The translations under genes were made by a program, and so were the position numbers. Below are positions 1 through 11,800 of a stretch of DNA of 64,000 nt, piece after piece. The stretch is from Symsagittifera roscoffensis (taxonomy: Eukaryota; Xenacoelomorpha; Acoela; Convolutidae). The first letter of the stretch is position 1. Each line of letters opens with the position of its first letter. The notes beneath the pieces are model-generated. The model was not told the DNA's origin and ran no database searches. It saw only the letters and a program-made list of their open reading frames with translations. The stretch is from assembly GCF_963678635.1 (NCBI RefSeq), contig NC_087064.1, positions 24,966,189 to 25,030,188 of the forward strand. The letters are read 5' to 3'.

Positions 1-1
1 T

Positions 2-565
2 GAAATCAGAGACACATTCGCCAACCTCATGAACGAGGTTTGCCATGACGTCGAGATTGAGCCGAAACTTCAGCCGTTGCAAGGCGAAAGCTTTGTCAAC
101 AATTCAACTACAACTGAAGATGAGGCATGACTTGACATTAAGGCAAACGGACTCTGGGGTTCACGATTCAGCCGCGCTTTCTTTGATGTGAAAATTTTCA
201 ACCCCCATGCCAAAACATCGCGAAAACTGCAGAAGGATGCATACAAATACCACGAAACGCTGAAGAACTCCAAATATCAGCAAAGAATTTTAAACGTAGA
301 GCAGAGTAGCTTCTGCCCGCTAATTTTTGAATGCACCGGTGGCGCTGCTCCAACAGCCACGCGGACGATGCAGCGATTGGCCGAAAAACTAAGTGAAAAA
401 AGACAAGAAAGCTACCCAGAATCTATAAAATACATAAGAACTAAAATAAGCTTCGCGCTCCTGAGGAGCTCTATACTTTGTATAAGGGGGTGCAGATCGC
501 TACGCAAAGTTCAATTTATCGACAACTCCATAAGCGCTAATGTAGAGGAAGGACGGCTAAGATAA
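2..565 (+). pseudogene. Mobile-element ORF fragment, 3' part, one in-frame TGA
   Basis: An open frame enters from the left edge and runs to TAA at 563-565, broken only by TGA at 128-130. It reads CHDVEIEPKLQPL, then a DIKANGLW block, an FFDVKIFNPHA block, FCPLIFECTGGAAP and RTKISFALLRSSILCIRG. From memory, this domain recurs in many copies in cnidarian and other invertebrate genomes, commonly downstream of a reverse transcriptase; I cannot confirm that here. The spaced acidic residues and FDVK strand resemble a PD-(D/E)XK nuclease core, which is inference. The TGA sits where related copies would likely have Arg (CGA to TGA, one transition). The start is outside the window. It is most likely a decayed repeat copy upstream of, or inside the first intron of, the LRIG-like gene. 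Confidence 0.6.
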
Positions 566-1058
566 ATTAACATTATGACGATGCATTTAATGCTGATTTA
601 TGACTTCATTGCTGATATATATGCATTTTTATATAGCTGGTATGGCCCTATCCAGCTTGTGCACTTACCGTAAGTAAACGGAAGGGCCCTTTTTGTAATT
701 TTGTTTAAAAAAAAAATTTATGAATGCGCGTTTGTATATATGCATTTTTTGAGTTCAGTTCAAATTCTTTTGCTTAAGTTAGAATAAGTGTGCTCTCCAA
801 ATACGAACATGAAAATTGAAAGTAGATAAACTTGATGGCATATTTAGTTGCTTAATTTAATGCATTCATCTTTATTGCTGCAATAATTCGAATTAAGCAG
901 GAAGCATCTCATGTCAGAAATTCCGAAGACTAGCGAGCTGCCTTATTTTGAATCTAGGGTCAAGCTTTAAGAAGATATCAAATTTAAACTGATGGAGAGC
1001 CTAGCGCAATTGTTACGAATATGAAACAATTCCAAGATATTTCAAAACCTATCGCGCG
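566..1058. other. Non-coding AT-rich stretch
   Basis: No convincing open frame is seen. A short peptide-like run around 912-968 (SEIPKTSELPYFESR) precedes a stop and may be another mobile-element remnant, but nothing supports an exon. Confidence 0.4.
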
Positions 1059-1592
1059 TTGGAAAGTTTCGTTCCGATAAAACTTATTAGCTTTGACTGT
1101 AAGAGTCTTTTATTGGAAATGCATTGCTTCTACTTGTGTACTTACCTCTTCCACCGATTGAAGGCAATCCGAGATATCACTATAAGTTCCCTAAAGACAG
1201 CTCACGGAGATTTTAAAATCAAACTGGTCGTAGCGATGTACATTAACGAGCATGAACGAGACAGAAAAACAGCAAGACTCTTGAAATCGAAAAAGGAATG
1301 GCAAAAGAAGTACACCTTCTTAGATGTAATCGACGAAACAATATCAGTCCCCCGACAACGAGGGTCAATGGCAGACAGGATTCTGAAGGAAGAGATGCCA
1401 CAGTTTATGGAAGGCAGCAGAACAAGCATGATGAGATCATGGTCATTGGGAGAAATAACAGTAACAGTACAACAACTTGGAGTTAAGAGAACTTGCAGCG
1501 CAGGAATCAAAATGATACCAATGTCCAGTTTATTAGGTGTGAAAACACCTTCAATTCAACTCGGAGCCCAATTCAACGAGATGCGTACTTGA
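1059..1592 (+). other. Unrecognised open stretch, possible repeat remnant
   Basis: A 177-codon frame opens with a non-ATG codon and ends in TGA at 1590-1592. Its last 130 codons read as a charged, lysine/arginine-rich segment (NEHERDRKTARLLKSKKEWQ, then EEMPQFMEG). An overlapping frame at 1298-1486 is also open, so the local base composition (A/G rich) rather than selection may explain both. No family is recognised, there is no LRR pattern, and no splice sites clearly bound it. It may belong to the same decayed element as 2-565. Confidence 0.2.
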
Positions 1593-2127
1593 TTATATCA
1601 GTTTGCTATGATAATTTAAAGAATTCGATTTAGTAATAGATTTTATGAAAGTTATTTTATGCTTTCATTAAGCAGTCTATACCTAGAAATGCAGCTAAAC
1701 AAATAGGCTCAAGTTAGAGAGTTACAACAAACCCAGTTTCATGTGTATTTTAATGAAAATTGTTACCTTAGTGCAAATCAAATACGCCGGGGATTTAATT
1801 GAAAGAACCAAAGTATGACGAACTAAAGGTACGCCATTCATAAACAAGATAAATTTGCTGCTATATATTTGCTTAATTTAAGTTATTGCAGTTATGAAGA
1901 TGAATAAATTTAACTTAGAGTAAATAACATGTTAATATTTGGACACAGAAGTTTGTGAACACGATCATTAGTGAAATAAAGTAAGAGATAAAATCACTAA
2001 CCAACTTTTATTCAACTAGTCAGCGGAAATGAGTTGGGATAGAAACATGCTGTCGGGCCCCAATCTGCTCAAAACATTGAAACTTCTGGAATAAAGTAGA
2101 TTAAGAGACGCTTTGTTAAGTGGCGCA
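1593..2127. other. AT-rich non-coding stretch
   Basis: No gene, RNA or repeat boundary is recognised. The missing upstream LRIG-like exon(s), which must end in coding phase 2, are not seen here. Confidence 0.4.
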
Positions 2128-2530
2128 AAAAAAACTTGAACTATAGTTTCGATATTGGATTTTAGTTTTTCATTTCGCAGAGGAATCAGATCTTATGATC
2201 CACTTTTCCCAAATTTTTGTCAAAAATATGTTAATATTTTTTTCGTCCTAAAATTAAAAGGTTATCAAGTCTTATATTTTTATTAATGGCGTAATTCGAA
2301 GTTTGAGGTTTTTTTAAACACGCACCAGTTTTTTCGTGTTTCCTTGCAATTATTGGCTTTTTTCCCACTGTCAGTTGGCTATGTTTGATTACTTTTTAAG
2401 TTCAGTTCGTTTCTTTTGTTAAAAGGAAGGCAAACTGCATTATCAAATAGCAAAGGTGACGAAAACGTGATCGACTTCTAGTTTCGAAATTGAATTTTTA
2501 TTTTCAGATTTTCTAGAGGATTGTGGTTGT
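2128..2530 (+). mobile_element. MITE-like family, two partial copies head to tail
   Basis: 2128-2390 matches the right half of the family found repeatedly in this gene's introns, with a degraded CCAACTGNCAGTTGG palindrome then GGCTATGTTT. 2391-2530 restarts in the middle of the unit (AAGGAAGGCAAACT, AACGTGATCGACTTCTAG). Both are degenerate and lack intact ends. Confidence 0.55.
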
Positions 2531-2787
2531 TGTGTAAAAGATCAAAGTTTTAAAACTAACTCGCTGAAAGTTTTTTGATGACATCAATTTAAAAAAATAA
2601 TAATAATAGTAATCTATGAAACACTGGCGGTTTTATTTCTAGTTGAAATTGAATTACCTAATTTTTCCGTAAAAATTCTGTGTTCAACGATTTTTTCGAC
2701 CTATTTATTTCCGTCTCATTTTCTATTCACTGCTTCGGCTCTGTGTGATAAGTCGCATTTTACCGTAAGCTCATTTGGTCGTTTCAG

Positions 2788-2856
2788 GTCTCTTTCCGAA
2801 AATGAACTGCAATCATTTCCAGTCTCTATCCTCTCGAAGCTACATCTTGATACACT
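2788..2856 (+). CDS. LRIG: LRIG-like exon a (one LRR)
   Basis: Acceptor TTTCAG at 2782-2787, donor GTTAGT from 2857. It encodes one repeat (SLSENELQSF...) in 23 codons, phase 2 at both ends, like the single-LRR exons of vertebrate LRIG genes. An upstream exon is required. Confidence 0.8.
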
Positions 2857-5800
2857 GTTAGTGACGCAAAGTAGTAGCCCAAATGTTTTTCAACACTCAA
2901 TTAATGTTGTTTGTGTTTTCAGAAAACTCGAGAACAATAAGCTATCTTCGTTTTTGGGAGGTGAAACTGGAGTATATTCTGTAATCAATCTTGATTTGTA
3001 AGTATGGATTTGCATAAAAATCCGTGCTATAATGCAGTGTGTATATAAAATATGCAATCAGCTCAAAACATTTTTGTTACAGGTCATCGAATAACTTTTC
3101 TTCTATTCCCACCAGCTTGTGCCAACAGTTCCCCTACCTCAAGTATCTAAATCTAGATAAAAATCAAATACGAGTTGTGCGGAAGACAGATTTGTCAGAC
3201 TGTTTAGTCCTGGAGACTCTGTAAGTTATACATTTTTTTTTGATTTTTTATGAAATTTCATTTTGAGTTAATGAATGTAGCGAAGACTCTCACATAGATC
3301 TTGATTTTTTTCCGAAGAAAGTCTTAATAGTTGTTCACGCTCTTATTATTTTTCGCGGTTTGACTTTTTAAGCTCATTAATTTCCTTTTTTGAAAGGAAG
3401 GCAAACTCACTATCGAACAGCGAAAACGTACAGGTCGCGAAAAACGTGATCGACTCTTGGTTTCGAAAGTGGAGTTTAGATTTCACAGCGGGATAGAAAA
3501 TTTACCTACTGATCCAATTTTCTCAATTTGGATCAGTTTTATCAAAAAAGTGCCAGCCATGAACTTTTCTTAAAGCTCAAGAGTGTTAAGGGCATAAATT
3601 TTTTCTTTGCAATTCAAAAGTTTCAAAAAATAAGTCAGTGTTTTTTCTGCTTCCTTGCGTTCATTGTCTGTTTTCTAACTGTCTGTTGGCTTCGTTTTAT
3701 TTACTGACCATTCCTTTCAGTTCCTTGAACCACAATGCAATTTGGTCAATTGAAAGCGGATCTCTCACATCTGTGCCGCGACTCGAACTTCTGAAACTTA
3801 GCGGAAATCTGCTCTCATCTCTTACCAAAAATCAGTCAATTTTCAGAGAGCTTTCTTCTCTCCAAGAATTAGATCTATCCTCTAATCAAATTCACACCCT
3901 CGAGTCCCTGTGCTTTGTGGGACTGAAGGCTTTAGAAGTACTCAATTTGAGCAGCAATGCCCTTTGGAACTTGCAGAGTGCAACGTTCTACCATCTGGAT
4001 TCGCTCACTAAACTTGACATCAGCCATAATGAGTTACGGCAACTTGTGAATGGCACCTTTTTCGGACTCAGCAAGTTAACATATCTGTAAGTTGGTCTAA
4101 TTTGACATTTAGAATGTTTCATTGATTTTTTTACCGAGTTTGTACTCTTCAGGGATGTGTCTCATAATTCGATCGGGACATTCGGAGGGAATTTGCCCCT
4201 GCAGTTTCTTCAAACTCTGAAGACTATCGACCTTTCCTACAATGCAATATCTAAAGTGCTAGCAGTCGGAACAGCGTCTCAGCTAAGGACGCTCAACTTA
4301 TCGCATAATGCAATATCAAGCATAGCAAACAGTGCCTTCGCAAATCTGATATCACTAGAGAGTTTAGATCTGGCCCAAAATTCACTCCATTCCTTCGAAA
4401 AGAGTTCACAAATCTTCTTGTTTTTGACCAGGCTGCTCAGTTTAAATATATCCAGCAACCCCATCAAAAATATCCCAGGTTGGTTGCCTAGGATTTCTGT
4501 TTAATATCCTCATTTTTACTTGCGTGTTTCAATTATAAGCTTACAGAGCTCAGGGTTTTATTGAGCAAGTTTTTTTAAAGCATCAAACATTTCAAAAACG
4601 GTATTTTGAACGATAATGTCTTTGCCATCGCAATTGATTCCAATGGACGAACTCCGTGTTACAGGTGTGATTTTCTCGGAATTACCGCCCAGCCTTAAAT
4701 ATCTATACCTGAGGAACACATCGCTTTCGACTCTTTCTCAGAAGTCGGTGACTAAGTCTAATCTTCATAGCCTGGAGAGATTCGAAATCTCGACGAAGAA
4801 TTTCTACTGCGACTGCAATGCCAAATGGATCGAATCATGGCTTCTTGGCCACGCTTTTTTCGACGCAAGCTTCAACATAATGTAAGGTTACGTCAATATT
4901 AAAAAATCAACCTTTTTCTAAAATAAAGATTAATTGTGTCTGGTTGCTGCGCGAGTTTAAAACTGAATGACTCTAGTTTTTTCTTTTTTGATTTGAATTT
5001 TTGGATGCTCAACTTCATTTCCTATCTCAGAATTCATTTGTTTGTATATTTTGAGGTATAGATAGGAAAATATATGTGCTTTATGTATTTTTTATTCTAA
5101 TTTAGATCTTATTCTTCTGAGAAAGTCTTACTGGGTACTTTTTTTCCAAATATGCCAACAGAAATATGAAATTTAGAAATAACAAAGGGTGCGCTCAGGA
5201 GTGCTATATAGGTGGTAAATGTATGTATTCGGTAAGAGTTGTTATGCTGTGATAAGTGTTCTTCGCCGATAATTTGGTAGATCTTTAAGAGTAATGAACG
5301 TAGTGAAGACTCTTTATACGTCTTGGTGTTTTTTTTTTCAGGAAAAATTCTTAAAATACTCTAATAAGTACAGATGTGCATTCATATCTGTTGATGCATT
5401 TATGATTGCTCTTAGATATGTAGGCACTTTTTGAATTCGCTTTAAATTCATATGCTGAACGTGCTGTCAATAGCACTCTCCAATTGCGAACGTGGAAATG
5501 GCGCGAAAAAACGGGAACGATTTCTAGTTTCGAAAGTGGATTTTAATTCTTAGATTTCCAGCGGAATAAAAACTTTACCTGTTGATCCAGTTTTCTTAAG
5601 TTGTGTTAATGTTATCAAAAAAGCGCCAATCATACATTGTTCCAGCAATTCAAAGAGCTTAAAGGGCATCTATTTTTTCTTCGAAATTCGAAAGTCAGTG
5701 TTTTTTTTTATCTTTACTTGCGTTCATTACTCTTTTCCAATTTTCGATTGGGTATATTTGGTTTTTTAGAGTAATGAACGTAGTGAGTACTCTTATATTG

Positions 5801-8800
5801 GTTTTGCTGATTTTTTAAAGAGTCTAAAGAGTCTGAGGAAAAAGTCTAAAATTTTGTTTACGCTCAATTTTGATTTTTCGCGGTTTGACTTGTGATTCGT
5901 TTTCAAGTTCAGTGCATTTTCATCGTTAAAAGGAAAGCAAACTAACTCCACTATCGAACAGCAAAAGTGTAAAGATTACGAAAAACGTGATCGTATTCTG
6001 ATTTCGAAAATGGATTTTAATTATCAGATTTCGCAGCGAAATAAAAGTTATACGTAATAATCCAGTTTTCTCAAATTGGGTTAATAAAGTGTCCGTCATG
6101 AATGGTTCTACAAATTCAAAGAGCTTTTAAGGTCATCTGTTTTTTTCTTCGAAATAAAAAAGTTGAAGGTTTTTGTCTGTTTTCTTGCGTTCATTACTCT
6201 TTTTCGACTGTCAGTTCGCTGTTTTTTACTTTTTGTGGAGCGACCGACTGTATTTATCATCTAATTGTTGCAAGTAATTGTGTTTGTTCGCAATTTTTTA
6301 GTACAATTAGTCGATTAATCTTTTAGTCAACAACCCACATATTTTATTGGTTTCCTTGTCTTCTAGCCTATTTAATCGATCGGAGAATAGTCTCCTTGAA
6401 TAGTAGACTGGGGTTTGGCAAGCGCTCTATTCAGAAAAAAGTCAAAGTTTTTGTACAGTTTGTAACTCTAATTTTGAGGCAGATTTTAACGTTGTTCAGA
6501 CTTTTTCATAGGTCGCGATGATTTTTTTCCCAGGAAAAGTCTTAAATATTGTTTAGGCTCGAAATCACGTTTTTGCGATTTGACTTCTGATTTCTTTTCA
6601 AATTCAGTTCACTTACTTTGTTAAAAGAAGGAAAATTTTGAACGTCGAAAGTGTGAAAGTCTCAAAAAAACGTGACTGACTTTTAATTTCGAAAATGGAA
6701 TTCAATTTTCTGATTTCCAAGTGAAATTAAAATTTTAGTTATTGAACTAGTGTTCTGAAAATGGATTAAATTTATCGAAATTGTGTCAATCATAAATTGT
6801 TTTTACAAATTTAAAGAGCTTGTTGAAATTCATCTATTTTTTTCTTTGAAATTCGAAAAAAAAATTTTTTTCGTAAAGCAAGTCAGTTTTTTTTTGTTTA
6901 TTTGCGTTTATTGGCTCTTTTCCAACTGCCTGTTGGCTATGTTTTATTTGTCTTGGCTGTTGTAAAATATAATCTGTATAGTTTTTATCTTGTATTATTT
7001 GCAATCAGAAAAAAGTGGATTTCGTTTTTCATCATTGAGCGGTTTTCACATAGTTTTCTCGCTGTTCCTCAGGAATTGCATGCATTGCAGACAATATCAA
7101 AACATGAATTGGAAACTAATTAAATGTTTAGCTGGTTAAGTGTCATTGAATGGTGTGATGAGAACTTATTGAGGTCATGTGGTTTTTGAGTTTTTTTCAG
7201 GAAAAAGTCTAATTTGATTACACTCAAATTCGTTTTTCGTTTTTTGGTTTTTGATTTTGTCATGTTCAATTCCATTGTTTGCTAAAAGGAAGGCAAATGG
7301 CGTTCTTCATTTATGACAGTGAAAATGGCGCGATAAAACGTGAATGACTTTTTGTAAGTGAATTGTAGTTTATATTTTTCCCAACTGAATAACAAGTACC
7401 AATTGACCCAGTTTTCTCTAATTAGGTTAGTATAATGAAAGAAAATACAATCAGAAACAAGGAATGCCGGTTACTGTGCAAATAGCATAGAATGTTCCGA
7501 CCATAGTCTCAAAAATATTTAAAAAAAAAAGTTTTTTCTAATTAGTGTCGTTTTTTCTGCTTGGTGTAATGAAAAGATCTCAAAAAGATAGATAGAAAAA
7601 TTAGAACTTAGGCATGTTGGCCAATCATATTAAAGTAGGCCAATTGGAAAACATGTTTGTAGAAAAATGACTAGAAAAAAGTGAAAGTTTTTAAATTTTT
7701 TGCAGAGAAACTTTTGAAGTTTTTGGTTCCCAAAATGAAGCTTAAAAACTCCATAAACCAGTTTTACTTGCTTAAAATTAAGTTTTAAGGTCTTAAATTA
7801 TGCATATTTTAGCTGTTTTAAGCCTGCTCGATTGCTTTATTCGCTCAAATTAAGACGAAAATTCAAAAATTTCAAACCTTTTCTCGACACTGGGACAATT
7901 TTTAAATGCTCGAATCACGACTGAAAGGGCTTTAATATGATATATTACTCAGCGCAGTCCAATGATTATTGGTGGTAGCTGATGTTGCGTGGAAGACAAA
8001 AAGAAAAAAGTTAAAACACACTCGAATACAAAGTTCCTCCCTATTTTCAATGGTCGGAACAAAAAGACTTTAAATTCAAAGAGCCTAAACTTGAATTTTT
8101 TCTTCGAAAGTAAAATAGTGGAAATTTATCAGGAAAATCATTCATTTTTTGGTTTTCTTGAGTTCATCGACTGGGTTTCAAGTAATGCAAAGTTCGTCTT
8201 TTCCTCTTTCTCAAGTTTTTTTTTTAATTTGGAAAGTTTTTAAGATGTGCATATCCGGACGAATTGAGAGGACAGTCTCTGATGAGTGCGAAACATTTGC
8301 AATGTGGAGAGACATCAGCCAGGCCCCACATAGAGATGCAGCCCAAGTCCAAGTCAGTGATCAAGGGCAGCTACACTTCTTTTCTATGTGTGGCCAAATC
8401 CAGCGGGTCAAACAACTCGCCAGCGATTGAATGGACCGTGAACTCGAAGCTCATTCTACCCTCAGATCTAAACGATCGTTTCAGTATAGAGACTGAACTG
8501 GACCGTATTCCGACTGCAGATGGCCACGGGACCATAATAATGTCCTCGAAGGTTGTGTTGAGGAATGTCACAAATAGCGAAGAGGGATCTTATGCATGCT
8601 CAGTTCACAATGAGTTTGGATCTGTTTACTCAGAAGCGGCTGAGCTGAAAGTAAACGTGAAGCCCTTTTTTACTCTCCCACCTCGCAATGTATCTGCGAG
8701 GTCGAAAGGACCTGTCGAACTGGAATGCGAAGCGAGTGGAGACCCAAGGCCGGAGATAAAGTTCAACAAAAATCATCACGGAAAGTTTCCGGCTGCTTCA

Positions 8801-11800
8801 GAAAAGCGACTGCAGTATTTCAAATCCAAGTACTACATCAGTGACTTGCAAAGACAGGATGACGGAGTTTACACGTGTGAAGCGACTAATGCGGCTGGGA
8901 ATGTATCCAAGGACTTTTACATAAATGTTCTAGGCAAGTTGTTTTTCTTTGTTAAAAGAGTCAGTATTCTCGGAATAAGTGTACATACATTTTGTGTCCC
9001 TTACACATCCAGTGCTGATTGAATTTATCCAGACAAAACCAATTAAACTTGAAAATTAAAACGCGCTTTTCTCAAATTGGGTTGACTTTTGGCAATAAAT
9101 GTTGCTAGCAGAATAAATATGATGCGATTCATTTTGCAAAATTCGGGCACAAAGTTTTTGCTCATGATTAATGCTGCTAAAATTCGAAACAAGTTTTGTC
9201 TTCATCAGGGGCGGATTTAGGGGGAGGGGGATGCCCCCCCCCCTCAGGGATTTGAGCCCCTGCCAACCCAAAGGGTCCCCCTGTACTATTTTGGGATATC
9301 CAGTTTTGGCTGACGGACCCAAAATTGTTTCTAATGGCGCCTATGGCGACAATATTTACTAATTTTAGGGGGGAGCGCGCGCAGAAAAAATGCCATTAAA
9401 AAAAGTTCTGCAAAAAAGGTCTAAAAACGCTATTTTTGGCATATTTTTTCAAAATATTGCCTGCAGCGCAGAAGTTTCGGCCAAAACAGTGTCTTTTTAG
9501 TGCTTTGGGAGAGCTAGGAAAATCAGCTTGGTCGACCTATAAAAAAAGTTCGTTTCAAAATCCCCCCCTCCCCCGAGAGAAAATCCTAGATCCGCCCCTG
9601 GTCTTCATCATTTTTCATTTTCTGTCTAAAATCAAAATATTGAGAGAAAAACCCGTTTTTAATTTCAAGTTTTATGCGGATAATTTAAATCAGCGCTGTA
9701 TTCCAACCCTTGCTCGCATTTCGCCCCTGAAAACAAATTTCACCCTTACATGCACTTCATCCTTTACAAACATTTCGCCCCTTACACAACACATCCAAAA
9801 ATGGATGTCTTAAAATAGTACCAAATGGAGAGACCATTTCGCTAGTCAGGGGTCGGAATCCACTTCTGCACTTGTCACCTAACATTTAGTAAATTCCCTT
9901 AATGATGAGGGGAAATGTGCAACTTAAATTAATTGGGCCAAAAATTGCTCCGTTCCAATATTCATAGCATTCACACCATTGTGGTTTTTCCCTTAGGTAA
10001 TTTCGCTTGTTTTTGCTTTACGAAAGTTTTTTTTATGGCAATTCGTTCAAGAGTCGATGAACGTTAGTCAGAACTTATATAGGTGCTGATGGTTTTTTCT
10101 TTTTTTTTTCACGAAAAGTCTTAAAATTTGTTCAGGCTCAAATTAATTTTTTTCGAGCTTTCACTTGTGGTTTTTTTTAAATTCAGTTCAAGTCCTTTTT
10201 TTCAAAGAAAGAAAAACGCCACTATTGAACGGCAAAAGTCTAAAGTTTGCAAAAAACGTGATCGACTTCTAGTTTCGAAAGTGGAATTTAAGTTTCATAT
10301 CTCCCAGCGGAATAGAAAATTTACCTATTGATCCAGTTTTTTCAAATTTGGTCAATTTTATCGAAAAAGTTTTAATCATAAATTGTTCTAGAAATTCAAA
10401 GAGCAATAAGGTTTTTTTCTTTAAAATTCGAAGGTTGAGATTTTGTTTAAAAAATAAGTAATTTTTTCTGTATTTGCGTTCATTGACTCTTCAAACTGTC
10501 TGTTGGCTATGTGTATTAAATTTCAGTTGCGTGTTTCAGAAGTGCCAGTTTTTCTGCAGCAGCTATCCGACATAGATACTATAGTAGGAGGGAGTGTCGC
10601 ACTCCCATGCTTGAACGAGGGGGTTCCCAAACCGGAAATCCACTGGTACAAAGACCAGCGTCTGCTCAACTTCTCCAAGAATGGAAGCGCGCCTGGTGGC
10701 TTCATATCCAGGGGCGAGATGCTAGTGATTCCACATGTTAATTTAAGTCACTCGGGCGAGTATACGTGCGAGTTGCTGAACCAAATCGGAAGAGTGACTG
10801 ACAGGGCCAACATTCGTGTGTTTTCGTCCAGTGGAGTTGTTCAGAATAGGAGACAGAATAACAATGATCAGGGTTTTTTTGACTACTTTGGGGAAGGGTC
10901 ACCCCTGAGTGTGACGATTGGCATCATCATGATTATAGTGGTATGTTGTGTGGTGGTCACTTCCTTCATCTGGGTTGGCATCCTCTACTATTGCAAGCAG
11001 AAAGCACGCGGCCAGACCTACAGTTATGGTAAGATAGCGCGCAGAACAAATTTGATAGCATTGAATGTATAGGTGACATTACTTTAGCATTTAGAGGCTG
11101 GAAATTTTGTTTCCCATTTTCATTATTGTTTCTAAATGCTTTTAAAAATTGTTTTGAAAATATTGATGAAAACACTGAACTAATGTTAATTTAATTTGCG
11201 AATGTTAAAATGATCTGAACGTTTGCAACTGTTTAGATCGCTCGGTAGATGGAGCCAGTTTCATTCTCAGATCAGCCACTGCAATCAATTCTTCTAATCT
11301 GGGAACGAAGCAAAATAGCACGAGCAAGGGAGGCGAGTCAGGAAGCATCTCCTGTGCCTCAAATTCAGTCAGAGACAACGAGCATCCTTCTTTCAATCCC
11401 GTACAAGGTTAGTAATACGTATTCTATCAAAAAAAACTGAATCAACTTCAAAAAGCCGATAACTCTCCGAATTGAAATCTCACCAAAAATATTTAATCCG
11501 ATTCAATTGGTGATAAGCGGCTTGAAATTGTGAAAAAAAAATAATAAAAACTGTCAACATAAATCGCAACTTATACCATCGTATACTTTCTCGAAAAAAA
11601 TGACAAAATAAAATTTATGTGCGCTAATGTTTTGAAAATCCTAGATTTGCCGCTGGACGCAATTGTACATATTTTGCCATTTTTGTTCCAGGAGTATCCA
11701 CTACACACTTCTTCTCGGCCGATTCCCCGGACGGACTCCCAATTGGGGCAAGGGGGCGCCCGACGAGAGGGGGCACAGCTTACTCTCCCTTCTCACAAGC

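Larger units (their letters stand above)
4882..8244 (+). other. Long intron (LRR C-cap split), repeat-filled
   Basis: The 3.36-kb intron contains at least four MITE-like copies (listed separately). 4882-5286, 6236-6494 and 7411-8244 are AT-rich with no recognised exon or RNA. Short open frames here are low-complexity Lys/Phe-rich shadows. Confidence 0.75.

Noticed and set aside
2100-2787. Upstream LRR or signal-peptide exon of the LRIG-like gene
   Set aside because: Searched by eye for LxxLxLxxN and a hydrophobic leader ending in phase 2; none found.
9171-9362. Open frame with Gly/Pro-rich peptide on the plus strand and its minus-strand partner
   Set aside because: Lies inside the hAT-type MITE end and its hairpin; a non-autonomous element without coding function.
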